Part shown: in pieces, positions 1 through 6,815 of the stretch
Numbering within the stretch: the stretch's first letter is position 1
Layout of the letters: every line of letters begins with the position of its first letter
Assembly: GCA_003577005.1 (NCBI GenBank)
Contig: QEUW01000229.1
Span: 1 to 12,193, forward strand
DNA: 12,193 nt
Source: Chloroflexota bacterium
GTDB lineage: Bacteria > Chloroflexota > Anaerolineae > Caldilineales > Caldilineaceae
Reading direction: 5' to 3'
Notes under the pieces: model-generated
The model's database searches: none
Told to the model about the DNA's origin: nothing
Seen by the model: the letters and a program-made list of their open reading frames with translations, nothing else
Translations under genes and position numbers: made by a program

Positions 1-467
1 TGAGCAAGTCGCGCCTGGCGATCCAAAACGTGGGGTCTCCTGCTTACGTTTTCGACGCAGTGCAGACCTTCGAGGTTGAGGGCGATTTGGCGGTGGCGCG
101 TGTCGTTATGTACACAGACCACGGGGAGCCGGCATACCGGCAGACCCGTTTTTACCAGCGTACCGGTCCCGATTGGCGGCAGACGGCACCCGATGCTGCC
201 CTGTGGGCAGCCTGGAAACCCCCTCCTTTATCTATCACTTTCGCCAAAACGATGCAGCAGCCGTTATCGCCGTCGCACCGCAGGTGGAAACACTCATTCA
301 TGCTGCCCGAACAGTATGACGAGATCTGGGCCTCGCACACGCTCTGGCTGGCAGCACCGGTTCAGTTGGGCATCCCACTATTTTGTGCGGAAATGGGCGA
401 AAGAGCCTGGTTCTACAGCATGTCAGGACGCCTCTTGAGTTTGTTGCCAATTCATGAAATTTATTAA
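1..467 (+). pseudogene. Decayed 3' part of a Chloroflexota-type hypothetical protein gene
   Basis: The reading frame is already open at the left edge and continues through a GTG at 30 to a stop at 467. The protein-like part (VFDAVQTFEVEGDLAVARVV, then FYQRTGPDWRQTAPDAALW) breaks off after about 210. The other half continues in a different frame as LETPSFIYHFRQNDAAAVI and then PQVETLIHAARTV, ending at a TGA at 317-319. Adding one G to the GGG run at 205-207 joins the halves as ALWGSLETP. The TGA is followed in the same frame by RDLGL; a CGA codon in its place would give RTVRRDLGL. From memory, Chloroflexota proteins with ALWG...LETP...FHFRQNDA...RRDFGL patterns are common and of unknown role. 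The 3' third of the 30-467 frame reads like noise. I infer a pseudogene with one frameshift and one nonsense codon; a sequencing error could explain the frameshift but not both. No function is proposed. Confidence 0.6.
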
Positions 468-523
468 AATGAAACAGACCTAAAGGCCCAAACGGGTAGC
501 CAGGACTGTTTGATGTTGTATTT

Positions 524-657
524 CCTAGTACTACAACCGCACTTTCTCAAGGACTTCCGGGAGGTGGCCGGAGAAATCCCCGAATGCCCCGAATCTCCCC
601 GGCCACCTCCCGGAAGTCCTGGGGATGGTTCCGGCTAAGTGCGGTTGTAGTACTAGG
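524..657. repeat. 134-bp long palindromic element (nested inverted repeat)
   Basis: Two perfect inverted repeats are nested here. The outer arms (21 nt, 524-544 and 637-657) begin CCTAGTACTACAACCGCACT. The inner arms (22 nt, 550-571 and 599-620) begin AGGACTTCCGGGAGGTGGCC. The centre (572-598) carries CCCCGAAT twice. As RNA or cruciform DNA this gives a stem of over 40 bp with one asymmetric interior loop. It encodes no plausible protein and lies between a pseudogene and the 3' end of the aminotransferase gene. It may be a MITE-like or REP-like element; no transposase or clear target-site duplication was seen. Confidence 0.8.
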
Positions 658-805
658 TTCTGTGGACATTTGTGTCGCAGCGATTGGTTCGACCCGGGCT
701 ACAACCGTGCGTTGCACCGTAAGGTGCGATGCACGCGCCAGGTGCGACACACTTAAAAAGTGTGTCGCACCTCTGGACAGGCTGAAATGTCAACAGAACC
801 TAGTA
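651..805. repeat. 155-bp inverted-repeat element sharing its end motif with the previous one
   Basis: The terminal arms are 651-671 (starts TACTAGGTTCTG) and 785-805 (ends CAGAACCTAGTA); they pair at 20 of 21 positions. The left end overlaps the right end of the preceding palindrome by the 7-nt motif TACTAGG. The motif therefore occurs three times in alternating orientation (524-530, 651-657, 799-805). Two hairpins lie inside: 706-735, which pairs fully if two G-U pairs are allowed, and 740-772, which is perfect. The layout resembles a composite of repeat units sharing end sequences. Confidence 0.7.
740..772. repeat. Perfect 15-bp hairpin with 3-nt loop
   Basis: AGGTGCGACACACTT at 740-754 and its exact reverse complement at 758-772 are separated by AAA. 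There is no T-run on either side, so a classical intrinsic terminator is unlikely. The layout (AGGTG...CTT, short A/T loop, AAG...CACCT) closely parallels the hairpin at 904-942, which suggests a dispersed family of intergenic hairpins. Confidence 0.75.
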
Positions 806-903
806 AAACCCCTTGCAAGTTGTATACTTTCACTGAAATCAGCGCACACCCCTCTGCTGCGGGGCATTTCGCTTGTTTCGCCGCCCAATTCGTGTGCTCC
901 GCA

Positions 904-942
904 GAGAGGTGACAGTCGCTTTTGAAGTGACTGTCACCTCTC
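904..942 (-). terminator. Strong hairpin just after the aminotransferase stop, probable 3' end of the cluster transcript
   Basis: GAGAGGTGACAGTC (904-917) and its exact reverse complement (929-942) form a 14-bp stem. Further pairing of 918-921 with 925-928 (one G-U) leaves a 3-nt loop. It begins 6 nt beyond the TAG stop (949-951) of the minus-strand aminotransferase gene. No T-tract follows on the minus strand, so it may act as a transcript-stabilising or Rho-assisted 3' end rather than a textbook intrinsic terminator. Confidence 0.5.
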
Positions 943-948
943 GAAGAT

Positions 949-2217
949 CTAAGCATCGATGGCTGCCACCGCTTCTACTTGCTCCATCACTTTCCAGATG
1001 CCCTCGGCGATCATCTCCATGAGGTCTGGCCCATTAGGATAGCGCAGCGTCTGGACCAGGCAGGCATGGGTGTCACAATGTTCTTGTGCAACTGGATATT
1101 GTGCTGGATCGTAGTTGACAGGTTGTGCATGAGGGCTGCTCCACGGCGCACCGTGGCCATAGGCGTTTTTCGCTTGAAAAACCGTCATGCGCGGCAAAAT
1201 AAAGCGCTGCCAGACCATGGCCTCCACGCCTTCGGCGCGCAGGGCATGCACAATCTTGTCACGGAGACGAGCATCATGGTTGTGCCCCAACCCTTTCATG
1301 TCAAAGCGGATGACGTAGTTATACCAGTTGTGCTCATGGCCAGGTGGCTCGGTGGGCAGGATTAGATGGGGTACACCTTGCAGCTGTGCGGCCAACCGGC
1401 GTACATTGTGCTTCTGACAGTCCAGATACAGATCCAACTTGGTTAACTGTGCCCGGCCAAAAGCGGCGGTAAGGTCGTTGTTACGATACATCCAGCCCAG
1501 CGCATAGGCGTGGTAGTCGCGCGACTCAGCCGGCGTGCGCGTTTCGCCAAACGACCAAAGCATGCGCGCCTTCATCAGCATTTCCTCGTCGTCGGTGACA
1601 AACATGCCCCCTTCGCCGGAACAAAGATTTTTGTTTTGATTAAAGCTAAAGGCGGCGCAGTGGCCCAACGTCCCTACCTTTTTGCCGTTGAAGCGGGCGC
1701 CGTGGGCCTGACAGGCGTCTTCGATGACCTTGAGGTTGTGTTTGGCGGCGATCACCATGACATGATCCATGTCCACGGCCAACCCGTGCAGGTGAACAAC
1801 GATGATCGCTTTGGTCTTGGGCGTGATCGCTGCCTCGATCTTGTTGACATCGATATTCATCGTCTCCCAGTCGATGTCGACAAAGACCGGGATGCAGTTG
1901 TGGTGCAAAATACAGGTGGCCGAGGAGGACCACGAGTATGCAGTGACGATAACCTCATCGCCTTCACTGCAATCGCAGGCGGCCATGCACATATGCAGCG
2001 CTGCCGTGCCACTATTCGTGGTAATGGCGTAGCGATTGCCGTTCCAGGCAGCAAACTCTTTCTCGAATTCGACGCAGTTTGGGCCAAAGGCGTGATTGGC
2101 GCCGCGCAGCGACGCGAGCACGTACTGCTCATCGACTTCTGTGATCGGCGGCCACGGCTTGACCGTGCCGGGCGGGATCACCGGGTCACCGCCAAAGATG
2201 GCGAGTTTATTAGCCAT
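949..2217 (-). CDS. DegT/DnrJ/EryC1/StrS family PLP-dependent aminotransferase
   Basis: The product is 422 residues from the chosen ATG. That start gives MANKLAIFGGDPV, typical of the family, and is preceded by a purine-rich AGAAGGGGAA stretch. An upstream in-frame ATG at 2295 would overlap the preceding gene and add 26 non-family residues. Visible family features are NSGTAALH at about 68-75 (phosphate and substrate binding), IEDACQAHGA at about 165-174 with D167 expected to contact the pyridine nitrogen, and FNQNKNLCSGEGG with K196 as the expected Schiff-base lysine. Family members transaminate keto-sugars or keto-cyclitols using glutamate or glutamine, usually in biosynthesis of amino sugars; some act on inosose. 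Here it is the last gene of a sugar-uptake cluster, 67 bp after the ceramidase-like gene, so a catabolic role acting on an aminated substrate is possible. Substrate unknown; cytoplasmic. Confidence 0.93.
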   Translation of the reverse strand: MANKLAIFGGDPVIPPGTVKPWPPITEVDEQYVLASLRGANHAFGPNCVEFEKEFAAWNGNRYAITTNSGTAALHMCMAACDCSEGDEVIVTAYSWSSSATCILHHNCIPVFVDIDWETMNIDVNKIEAAITPKTKAIIVVHLHGLAVDMDHVMVIAAKHNLKVIEDACQAHGARFNGKKVGTLGHCAAFSFNQNKNLCSGEGGMFVTDDEEMLMKARMLWSFGETRTPAESRDYHAYALGWMYRNNDLTAAFGRAQLTKLDLYLDCQKHNVRRLAAQLQGVPHLILPTEPPGHEHNWYNYVIRFDMKGLGHNHDARLRDKIVHALRAEGVEAMVWQRFILPRMTVFQAKNAYGHGAPWSSPHAQPVNYDPAQYPVAQEHCDTHACLVQTLRYPNGPDLMEMIAEGIWKVMEQVEAVAAIDA

Positions 2218-2284
2218 GAATTTCCCCTTCTCAGCAACTTCTTCCACCAAATCCAGTTGTCCATGTTGCCTGGGCAATTGGGCA

Positions 2285-3568
2285 TTAACTGGCAAAGGTC
2301 TTGTTCAACAATGCTTGTGACTGGTCCACGATCATCCACCCTGCTTCGGGTATCAAGCGCGTGTGGCTGGCCGATAACGCACTATACCCACCATGGCGGA
2401 TTGCCTCAGGAGTGGGCACATAACCAACATAGCCATCGGCCAGTTCGGCAATCAGCGTGACCCGCGCCGGTGACCGCTTTTTCATGGCCAATCCAAACTC
2501 GACATATAGCTCAGCCGGGTTGCAGCAGATGGCGGCATCGCCTACACGCACTACATGTAGAGAAGTCTCCACCGGATTGTCCTCTTGCAGCAGGCGCGGC
2601 CAGTCATCCCGGCTCTGCTCAAAAAAATCGCGCATCGCACCCTGAAACTCACGGAGGTCGGCCCAGGCATCCCATGGGCGCATCGGGATCTGTAACACCA
2701 TCCTTTCATGGCGCAGCACCGGGTTTTGCATGGGCTTGACCTCTGTAGCGATGACCTTGAGAATTTCGCCGCCCAAGTATGCGCCTGAGCGCACAAGACC
2801 CTGCTCGCCGCGCCAGGGCTGCACGTTTTGCGGGTTGTCCTCCATGATCGAAGGCGCAGTATTGGCTGCGGCCCCGGTGAAGTAGACCACGCCGACATCC
2901 GCCCCAAGGACACCACGCAATACACGCCGCACCTCCCCCGGCAGGTCCGCGCTGTAAAAGCTCTCCCCTTCCACACAGTTAGGATGGGTGGCAAACGAGG
3001 GAATGACCACCTTGACTCGACCATCCGCTCTGCGGGCAAAGAGCACGCCCACCTCGCCATCGCGCGGCCCTTCGATGCCGACAAAATCCTCTTTCCAGCT
3101 CCCCCAGTACATGTGACAACTGCCATCGCGGCGCATCCCGCGGCGGTTCCAGCCCATCTGCTCAAGATAGCCGGCGCCAGCATAAAGCTCGCATTCCTCC
3201 AAATCGGCGATGGCACGCTGTACGCTCTGCGCGACTGCTTCCGACAGCCGGGCCAGAAATGCCGGGTCAGCTTCACCTACTAGAAAGTTGGTAGTGCAAG
3301 GTGCCACATGGGTGTGTGTTGCGGCAATGATCACATGCTCAGGCGCAAGATAGGGGGCACAGACCTGTTGCAGATCACGTACGAGTTTCGCCGGAATGAC
3401 ACAGACATCGACGGAAAGCAGCGCCACTCGTTGGGCGCCCTCTTCAAAAACCACTGCGTTGACCGTTAGCGGGTCATGCGCGTACCTTCCCCAGCGAATG
3501 TGCATCTGGCCGAGCAGATGCAGCGGCCGATCCGGTGTAATCTCTTTCCACGCCGTGCCTACACGCAT
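2285..3568 (-). CDS. Neutral/alkaline ceramidase-like metal-dependent hydrolase
   Basis: The product is 427 residues from the ATG at 3568, which follows GAGAGGGAGAAACGATA. The longer upstream frame runs into the preceding gene and looks non-coding. It matches the catalytic domain of the neutral ceramidase N-terminal family: an ATHTHVAP motif (H85, H87), SFATHPN (H195), NPAELYVEFG (E353) and ADGYVGYVPTPEA (Y380/Y383). These correspond, from knowledge of the family, to the zinc ligands His, His, Glu and Tyr. It lacks the extra C-terminal domain of true ceramidases (usually 650 or more residues) and has no signal peptide, so it is probably cytoplasmic. The segment where true ceramidases carry the catalytic serine reads FTGAAANTAPS, without an obvious equivalent. 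I infer an amidase or esterase acting on a small imported compound rather than ceramide. It sits 32 bp after the oxygenase gene. Confidence 0.85.
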   Translation of the reverse strand: MRVGTAWKEITPDRPLHLLGQMHIRWGRYAHDPLTVNAVVFEEGAQRVALLSVDVCVIPAKLVRDLQQVCAPYLAPEHVIIAATHTHVAPCTTNFLVGEADPAFLARLSEAVAQSVQRAIADLEECELYAGAGYLEQMGWNRRGMRRDGSCHMYWGSWKEDFVGIEGPRDGEVGVLFARRADGRVKVVIPSFATHPNCVEGESFYSADLPGEVRRVLRGVLGADVGVVYFTGAAANTAPSIMEDNPQNVQPWRGEQGLVRSGAYLGGEILKVIATEVKPMQNPVLRHERMVLQIPMRPWDAWADLREFQGAMRDFFEQSRDDWPRLLQEDNPVETSLHVVRVGDAAICCNPAELYVEFGLAMKKRSPARVTLIAELADGYVGYVPTPEAIRHGGYSALSASHTRLIPEAGWMIVDQSQALLNKTFAS

Positions 3569-3600
3569 TATCGTTTCTCCCTCTCTCGCTGTCTCTGTCT

Positions 3601-4485
3601 TTACCCCATCATTTCGTTGCGCCGCCACTGAGGATCGATGCCCACATAGTTTTCCACTAGTGGTTGCAGATGGGCGGGCAGCGCGTCGACAAACCGTTGT
3701 GCCGAGGCGGAACGAGGCCAGGGCGCGTCGATGTGCTCGGTGCGAGCACGGAAGCCAATGGCGCATGAGAGGCGCACCTGGTCACTCCGATTGGGAAAGG
3801 CAGAATGATAGGTGCGGTGGGCAAAAATGATCTCGTCGCCGGGTGCGGTAAAGAGCGGCACAAGGCCAGGGATGTCAAAGCCAGTATACCCCTTGGGTTC
3901 GCCGCCTTTAGGATAGAACGATGTTTTGTCGGGCGTCAGCTCAAAGCCTTCCGGCCCGGGCCAGTCAGGGAGATGGGAATCCTCAATCACGGCCAAACCA
4001 CCATGGGCAGGGTTGGAGCCGGTCAGGTAAAACCAGAGACCCGACGGCCACGGGCCGCGATTGAGCACATCATTGGCCGTCTTAGGAGGCTCGGCGCTGA
4101 AGCCGCGCCAGTCTGAATGCCAGACCAGCGCAGGCGAACCGGGGTTGCGAATGATCGCAGCGCTGCGGTTGACGGTCAGCTCTTCGGCCTGACAGAAGAT
4201 GCGTTGAGCGCGCATATACGGCTCAAAATCGAGCAATTGCCACATGGCTGGAGACTCTTCGATAAAATAGGTGTGCGTGCGGCTCTGGCCGGGTCCCAGG
4301 TCGTTGTTCGGGTTAACAACCTGCATCACAGATGTTTTCAGCGCCTCAACCATGGCCGGAGGAAGCACATGTTTCAGAATAGCGAACCCATGCGCCTCAA
4401 CGCACGCTTGCGCTGCCTCTGCCTCGTCGAGTTCAAATTCATAGCGGTAAGAGAGTTGTGGCTTCTGTAGATGGGCGTAATTCAT
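3601..4485 (-). CDS. Phytanoyl-CoA dioxygenase (PhyH) family Fe(II)/2-oxoglutarate oxygenase
   Basis: The product is 294 residues from the ATG at 4485, which is preceded by AAAGGAATCTCGC (AAGGA ribosome-binding site). The longer frame to 4572 has no site and reads unlike the family. The iron-binding facial triad is visible: VWHSDWRGF gives H123 and D125, and HRTYHSAFPNRSDQVRLS gives the distal H227. R238 after it is the expected 2-oxoglutarate carboxylate anchor. The N-terminal helix region (AHGFAILKHVLPP, about 31-43) and the beta-strand-rich core are typical. Family members hydroxylate small molecules such as phytanoyl-CoA, ectoine, phosphonates and antibiotic precursors, releasing CO2 and succinate. 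It lies between permease and ceramidase-like genes in the same orientation, so it probably oxidises the imported substrate or an early intermediate. Exact reaction unknown. Confidence 0.88.
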   Translation of the reverse strand: MNYAHLQKPQLSYRYEFELDEAEAAQACVEAHGFAILKHVLPPAMVEALKTSVMQVVNPNNDLGPGQSRTHTYFIEESPAMWQLLDFEPYMRAQRIFCQAEELTVNRSAAIIRNPGSPALVWHSDWRGFSAEPPKTANDVLNRGPWPSGLWFYLTGSNPAHGGLAVIEDSHLPDWPGPEGFELTPDKTSFYPKGGEPKGYTGFDIPGLVPLFTAPGDEIIFAHRTYHSAFPNRSDQVRLSCAIGFRARTEHIDAPWPRSASAQRFVDALPAHLQPLVENYVGIDPQWRRNEMMG

Positions 4486-4583
4486 GCGAGATTCCTTTGT
4501 TCTTCGTATGCAACGATGCAACACCGCCAGGCGCATTGTATGAAGCAGAGACGGCCTAGCTTCTCTTTGCAAAGCGACCCTGC

Positions 4584-5507
4584 TCAGCCCTTAATTGAGC
4601 CGACCGTAATCCCTTCAATCATCTGTCGTTGGACGAGCAAAAAGGCGACCACCGGTAGCACAGACATGAGGACGGCGGCGGCCATCCCTACGCCGTAAGA
4701 TGGGCCAGCGCCTTGGATCTGGTACATAATAATGGAAACACCAACGGGCAGCGTGTAAATGTGCTGCTTATTTAACACCAGCAGTGGCCAGAGAAAGTCG
4801 TTCCAGTGGGCGACAAACGTAAAGATCGCCAGCGTAGCCAGCACTGGGCGGCAGAGCGGCAGCGCGATTTGCCACCAGAGCTGGAGTTCGTTGGCGCCAT
4901 CAATCTTGGCAGCCTGAAAAAGTTCTTCCGGCAACGTAATCGCAAACTGGCGAAAGAGGAAGAGGGCAAAAGGTGAAGCCAACCCCGGCAGGATCAGCGC
5001 CCAGTAGGTATCATGCAACCCCATGCGTAGGGTCAGTACATAGGTGGCGATGATAGTCGACCAGCCCGGCACGAGCATGGTACTGATAATGAGCCAGAAG
5101 AGCTGGTCGCGCAGGGGAAAACGTTTGCGGGCAAAGCTATAGCCGGCAAGCGAAGCAAGCAGAACAACACCGAACGTCGAAACGATGGCCGTGAAGACGC
5201 TGTTCCAAAACCAGCGGAGCACCGGCGCATTGGCCACACCGGTGCCCTGGATGAGGTCCACGTAGTTCTTCAACGAAGGTCGTCTGAGCACAAATGAGGG
5301 CGGCACTGTGGCGACTTCGTCCGGCGGTTTGAGGCTGGTGATGAGGCACCAATACAAGGGGAAGAGCGCAATGACTGCTAACAATAGGATCAGCAGCAGG
5401 GCACAGTAGCGCAGCGCACTCGCCGGGCCTTCTGGCAGAAGGCGGAGGCGCAGATATTCCAGCGACGACGGTCCTCTACGCCCCATAGAAAAGGTTTTGG
5501 TGGACAT
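4584..5507 (-). CDS. Carbohydrate ABC transporter permease, CUT1 family (MalG-like)
   Basis: The product is 307 residues from the ATG at 5507; an in-frame GTG two codons upstream (5513) is an alternative, and neither has a strong ribosome-binding site. There is a cytoplasmic N-terminus, a first membrane segment (LLLILLLAVIALFPLYWCLI, about 37-56), and about six hydrophobic segments in all. The cytoplasmic EAA loop at about 194-218 (EELFQAAKIDGANELQLWW, then QIALPL) is the docking site for the ATPase. The motif LxxYxxxLxxG and the end (FLLVQRQMIEGITVGSIKG) are typical of MalG-type permeases. It forms the inner-membrane channel with the upstream permease, 18 bp away and presumably translationally linked. 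No ATPase gene is nearby, so the transporter probably uses a shared MsmK/UgpC-type ATPase encoded elsewhere. Confidence 0.95.
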   Translation of the reverse strand: MSTKTFSMGRRGPSSLEYLRLRLLPEGPASALRYCALLLILLLAVIALFPLYWCLITSLKPPDEVATVPPSFVLRRPSLKNYVDLIQGTGVANAPVLRWFWNSVFTAIVSTFGVVLLASLAGYSFARKRFPLRDQLFWLIISTMLVPGWSTIIATYVLTLRMGLHDTYWALILPGLASPFALFLFRQFAITLPEELFQAAKIDGANELQLWWQIALPLCRPVLATLAIFTFVAHWNDFLWPLLVLNKQHIYTLPVGVSIIMYQIQGAGPSYGVGMAAAVLMSVLPVVAFLLVQRQMIEGITVGSIKG

Positions 5508-5525
5508 AAGCACTCAGGATAGCGT

Positions 5526-6470
5526 TTAGAACTCAACCACTTGCGAGAAGCGACGGAATTGAACGATGGTCAAACCGATGGTGGCGATCAGTAACAGCAA
5601 GCCTGCCGCCGCCGCAGTGCCGGCGCTGCCGTAAAAGACCAGTTGATTGTAAATATAGTAGCCGACGGTCATGGTGCTATGCACTGGGCCACCGCGGGTC
5701 AACACATAAATCGGCACGAAAACCTGGAGTGCCCCCAGGGTCGAAACCACAAGCACATAGAGCAGCGCCGGAGTCAAAAGTGGCAAAGTCACCGCCCAAT
5801 GCCTGCGCCAAAACGTGGCGCCATCAACCGCAGCCGCATCGTACAGCTCTGTGGGAATACTCAACAATGCAGCACAGAAAATAATGATCGCCACACCATT
5901 GCCAGAGAGAACAGCCATACCGGCCAGGGATGGCAGCGCCGTATAGATATTCCCCAACCAATTGACTGGCTCCAGTGCCAAGAAAGACAAAAAGTAGTTC
6001 AATACGCCAACATGAAAATCAAAGACAAAGCGCCAGATGATCGCTACCGCTAAGCCTGAGATCACCCCTGGGAGATAGAAGGTGGCCTGAAAGAAGCCGC
6101 GGAGCGCACGGTTGCGTAAGGATATGATCAAGATTGCCGTAAAAAGCGAAAGTGCAATCGACAGCGGTACGACGAGCACTGCATAATAAAACGAGTTGAT
6201 CATCGCCTTCTGTGCGGCAGGCGTGGCGATGACGTCGGTGTAATTCCGCAAACCGATAAACTCGGTCACACCACGTGGGCGCCAGTCGACAAAGCTCAAC
6301 CAGATGACCATCCCGTAAGGCAATAGCACAAAAATGATAAAGAAGAGCATAAAGGGGGCGATCAAAAAATATCCCCATAGCTTCTCGCGCGTTGCATAGC
6401 GCAACCTTGACCACGCCGGCCAACGCCTTGTTGCTACTTGGGTATCGTTCTGTGTGGTAATACTACGCAT
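5526..6470 (-). CDS. Carbohydrate ABC transporter permease, CUT1 family (MalF-like)
   Basis: The product is 314 residues from the ATG at 6470, preceded by AAAGGAAGAATGGA. The N-terminus is basic and cytoplasmic, then the first membrane segment follows (GYFLIAPFMLFFIIFVLLPY, about 33-52). Five or more further hydrophobic segments follow. The EAA loop (PTELYDAAAVDGATFWRRHW, then AVTLPLL) is at about 206-232. LTRGGP and FYGSAGTAAAAGLLLL near the C-terminus are characteristic of MalF/UgpA-type permeases. It pairs with the downstream MalG-like protein as a heterodimer that receives substrate from the lipoprotein encoded upstream. It is separated from the binding-protein gene by 345 bp with several hairpins, which may lower its expression relative to that protein. 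Confidence 0.95.
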   Translation of the reverse strand: MRSITTQNDTQVATRRWPAWSRLRYATREKLWGYFLIAPFMLFFIIFVLLPYGMVIWLSFVDWRPRGVTEFIGLRNYTDVIATPAAQKAMINSFYYAVLVVPLSIALSLFTAILIISLRNRALRGFFQATFYLPGVISGLAVAIIWRFVFDFHVGVLNYFLSFLALEPVNWLGNIYTALPSLAGMAVLSGNGVAIIIFCAALLSIPTELYDAAAVDGATFWRRHWAVTLPLLTPALLYVLVVSTLGALQVFVPIYVLTRGGPVHSTMTVGYYIYNQLVFYGSAGTAAAAGLLLLIATIGLTIVQFRRFSQVVEF

Positions 6471-6588
6471 TCCATTCTTCCTTTGCCGATGCGCCGGCTG
6501 GCTTCAAGGCACACTGCTCCGCTGTTCGTCTTTGAATGCCCCTACTTGGCCCTGCCTCTCCGCGGTTCAACCTGACTGGCGGATGTTT

Positions 6589-6618
6589 CCCTGCCCCTCC
6601 TGAACAGGAGAGGCAGGG
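6589..6618 (-). repeat. Hairpin in the binding protein-permease gap
   Basis: CCCTGCCCCTCCT (6589-6601) and AGGAGAGGCAGGG (6606-6618) pair at 12 of 13 positions around a GAAC loop. A second copy of the left arm, CCCTGCCTCTCC at 6550-6561, is an exact partner for the right arm, so two alternative stems compete for 6607-6618. There is no T-tract on the minus strand. It lies on the leader of the MalF-like gene and could attenuate read-through or protect the upstream mRNA 3' end. Confidence 0.5.
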
Positions 6619-6718
6619 TGTCAAACCTGCGCAAATGGTGCGCAAGAAGGTCCCTTGCCTCTGAAGCAACGGATAAGCTTAGCAATTCGACCATTTAGCT
6701 TTTACCAACCAAGGAAGT

Positions 6719-6759
6719 CGGCATCCTCAAATGCCGGCTGGTCGTATCTGAGGATGCCG
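6719..6759 (-). terminator. Stem-loop after the binding-protein gene
   Basis: CGGCATCCTCA (6719-6729) and its exact complement TGAGGATGCCG (6749-6759) form an 11-bp stem with a 19-nt loop. It starts about 56 bp after the stop of the minus-strand binding-protein gene. No T-run follows. With the hairpin at 6589-6618 it fills the 345-bp gap (6471-6815), which holds no convincing gene. By analogy with maltose-type operons, such structures often leave the binding protein made in excess of the permeases. Confidence 0.45.
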
Positions 6760-6815
6760 GGTGCCTCAGGGCGCCTCAATTCTGGAAACTGAGTGATCGT
6801 TCCTCGAGCGGCCGT

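Noticed and set aside
547..956. Several overlapping open frames in both directions
   Set aside because: They run through the nested inverted repeats; their translations are mirror products of palindromic DNA and have no family features.
2218..2295. N-terminal extension of the aminotransferase from the upstream ATG
   Set aside because: The extra 26 residues do not resemble the family and would overlap the end of the ceramidase-like gene; the start at 2217 gives a family-typical N-terminus.
1510..2460. A 316-codon open frame on the plus strand
   Set aside because: It lies antisense to the DegT-type aminotransferase gene, whose protein has all family motifs; the plus-strand translation shows no recognisable family and has shadow-like composition.
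6463..6669. Minus-strand 68-codon frame between the binding protein and permease genes
   Set aside because: No ribosome-binding site, it spans a hairpin, overlaps the permease start, and has a composition unlike protein.
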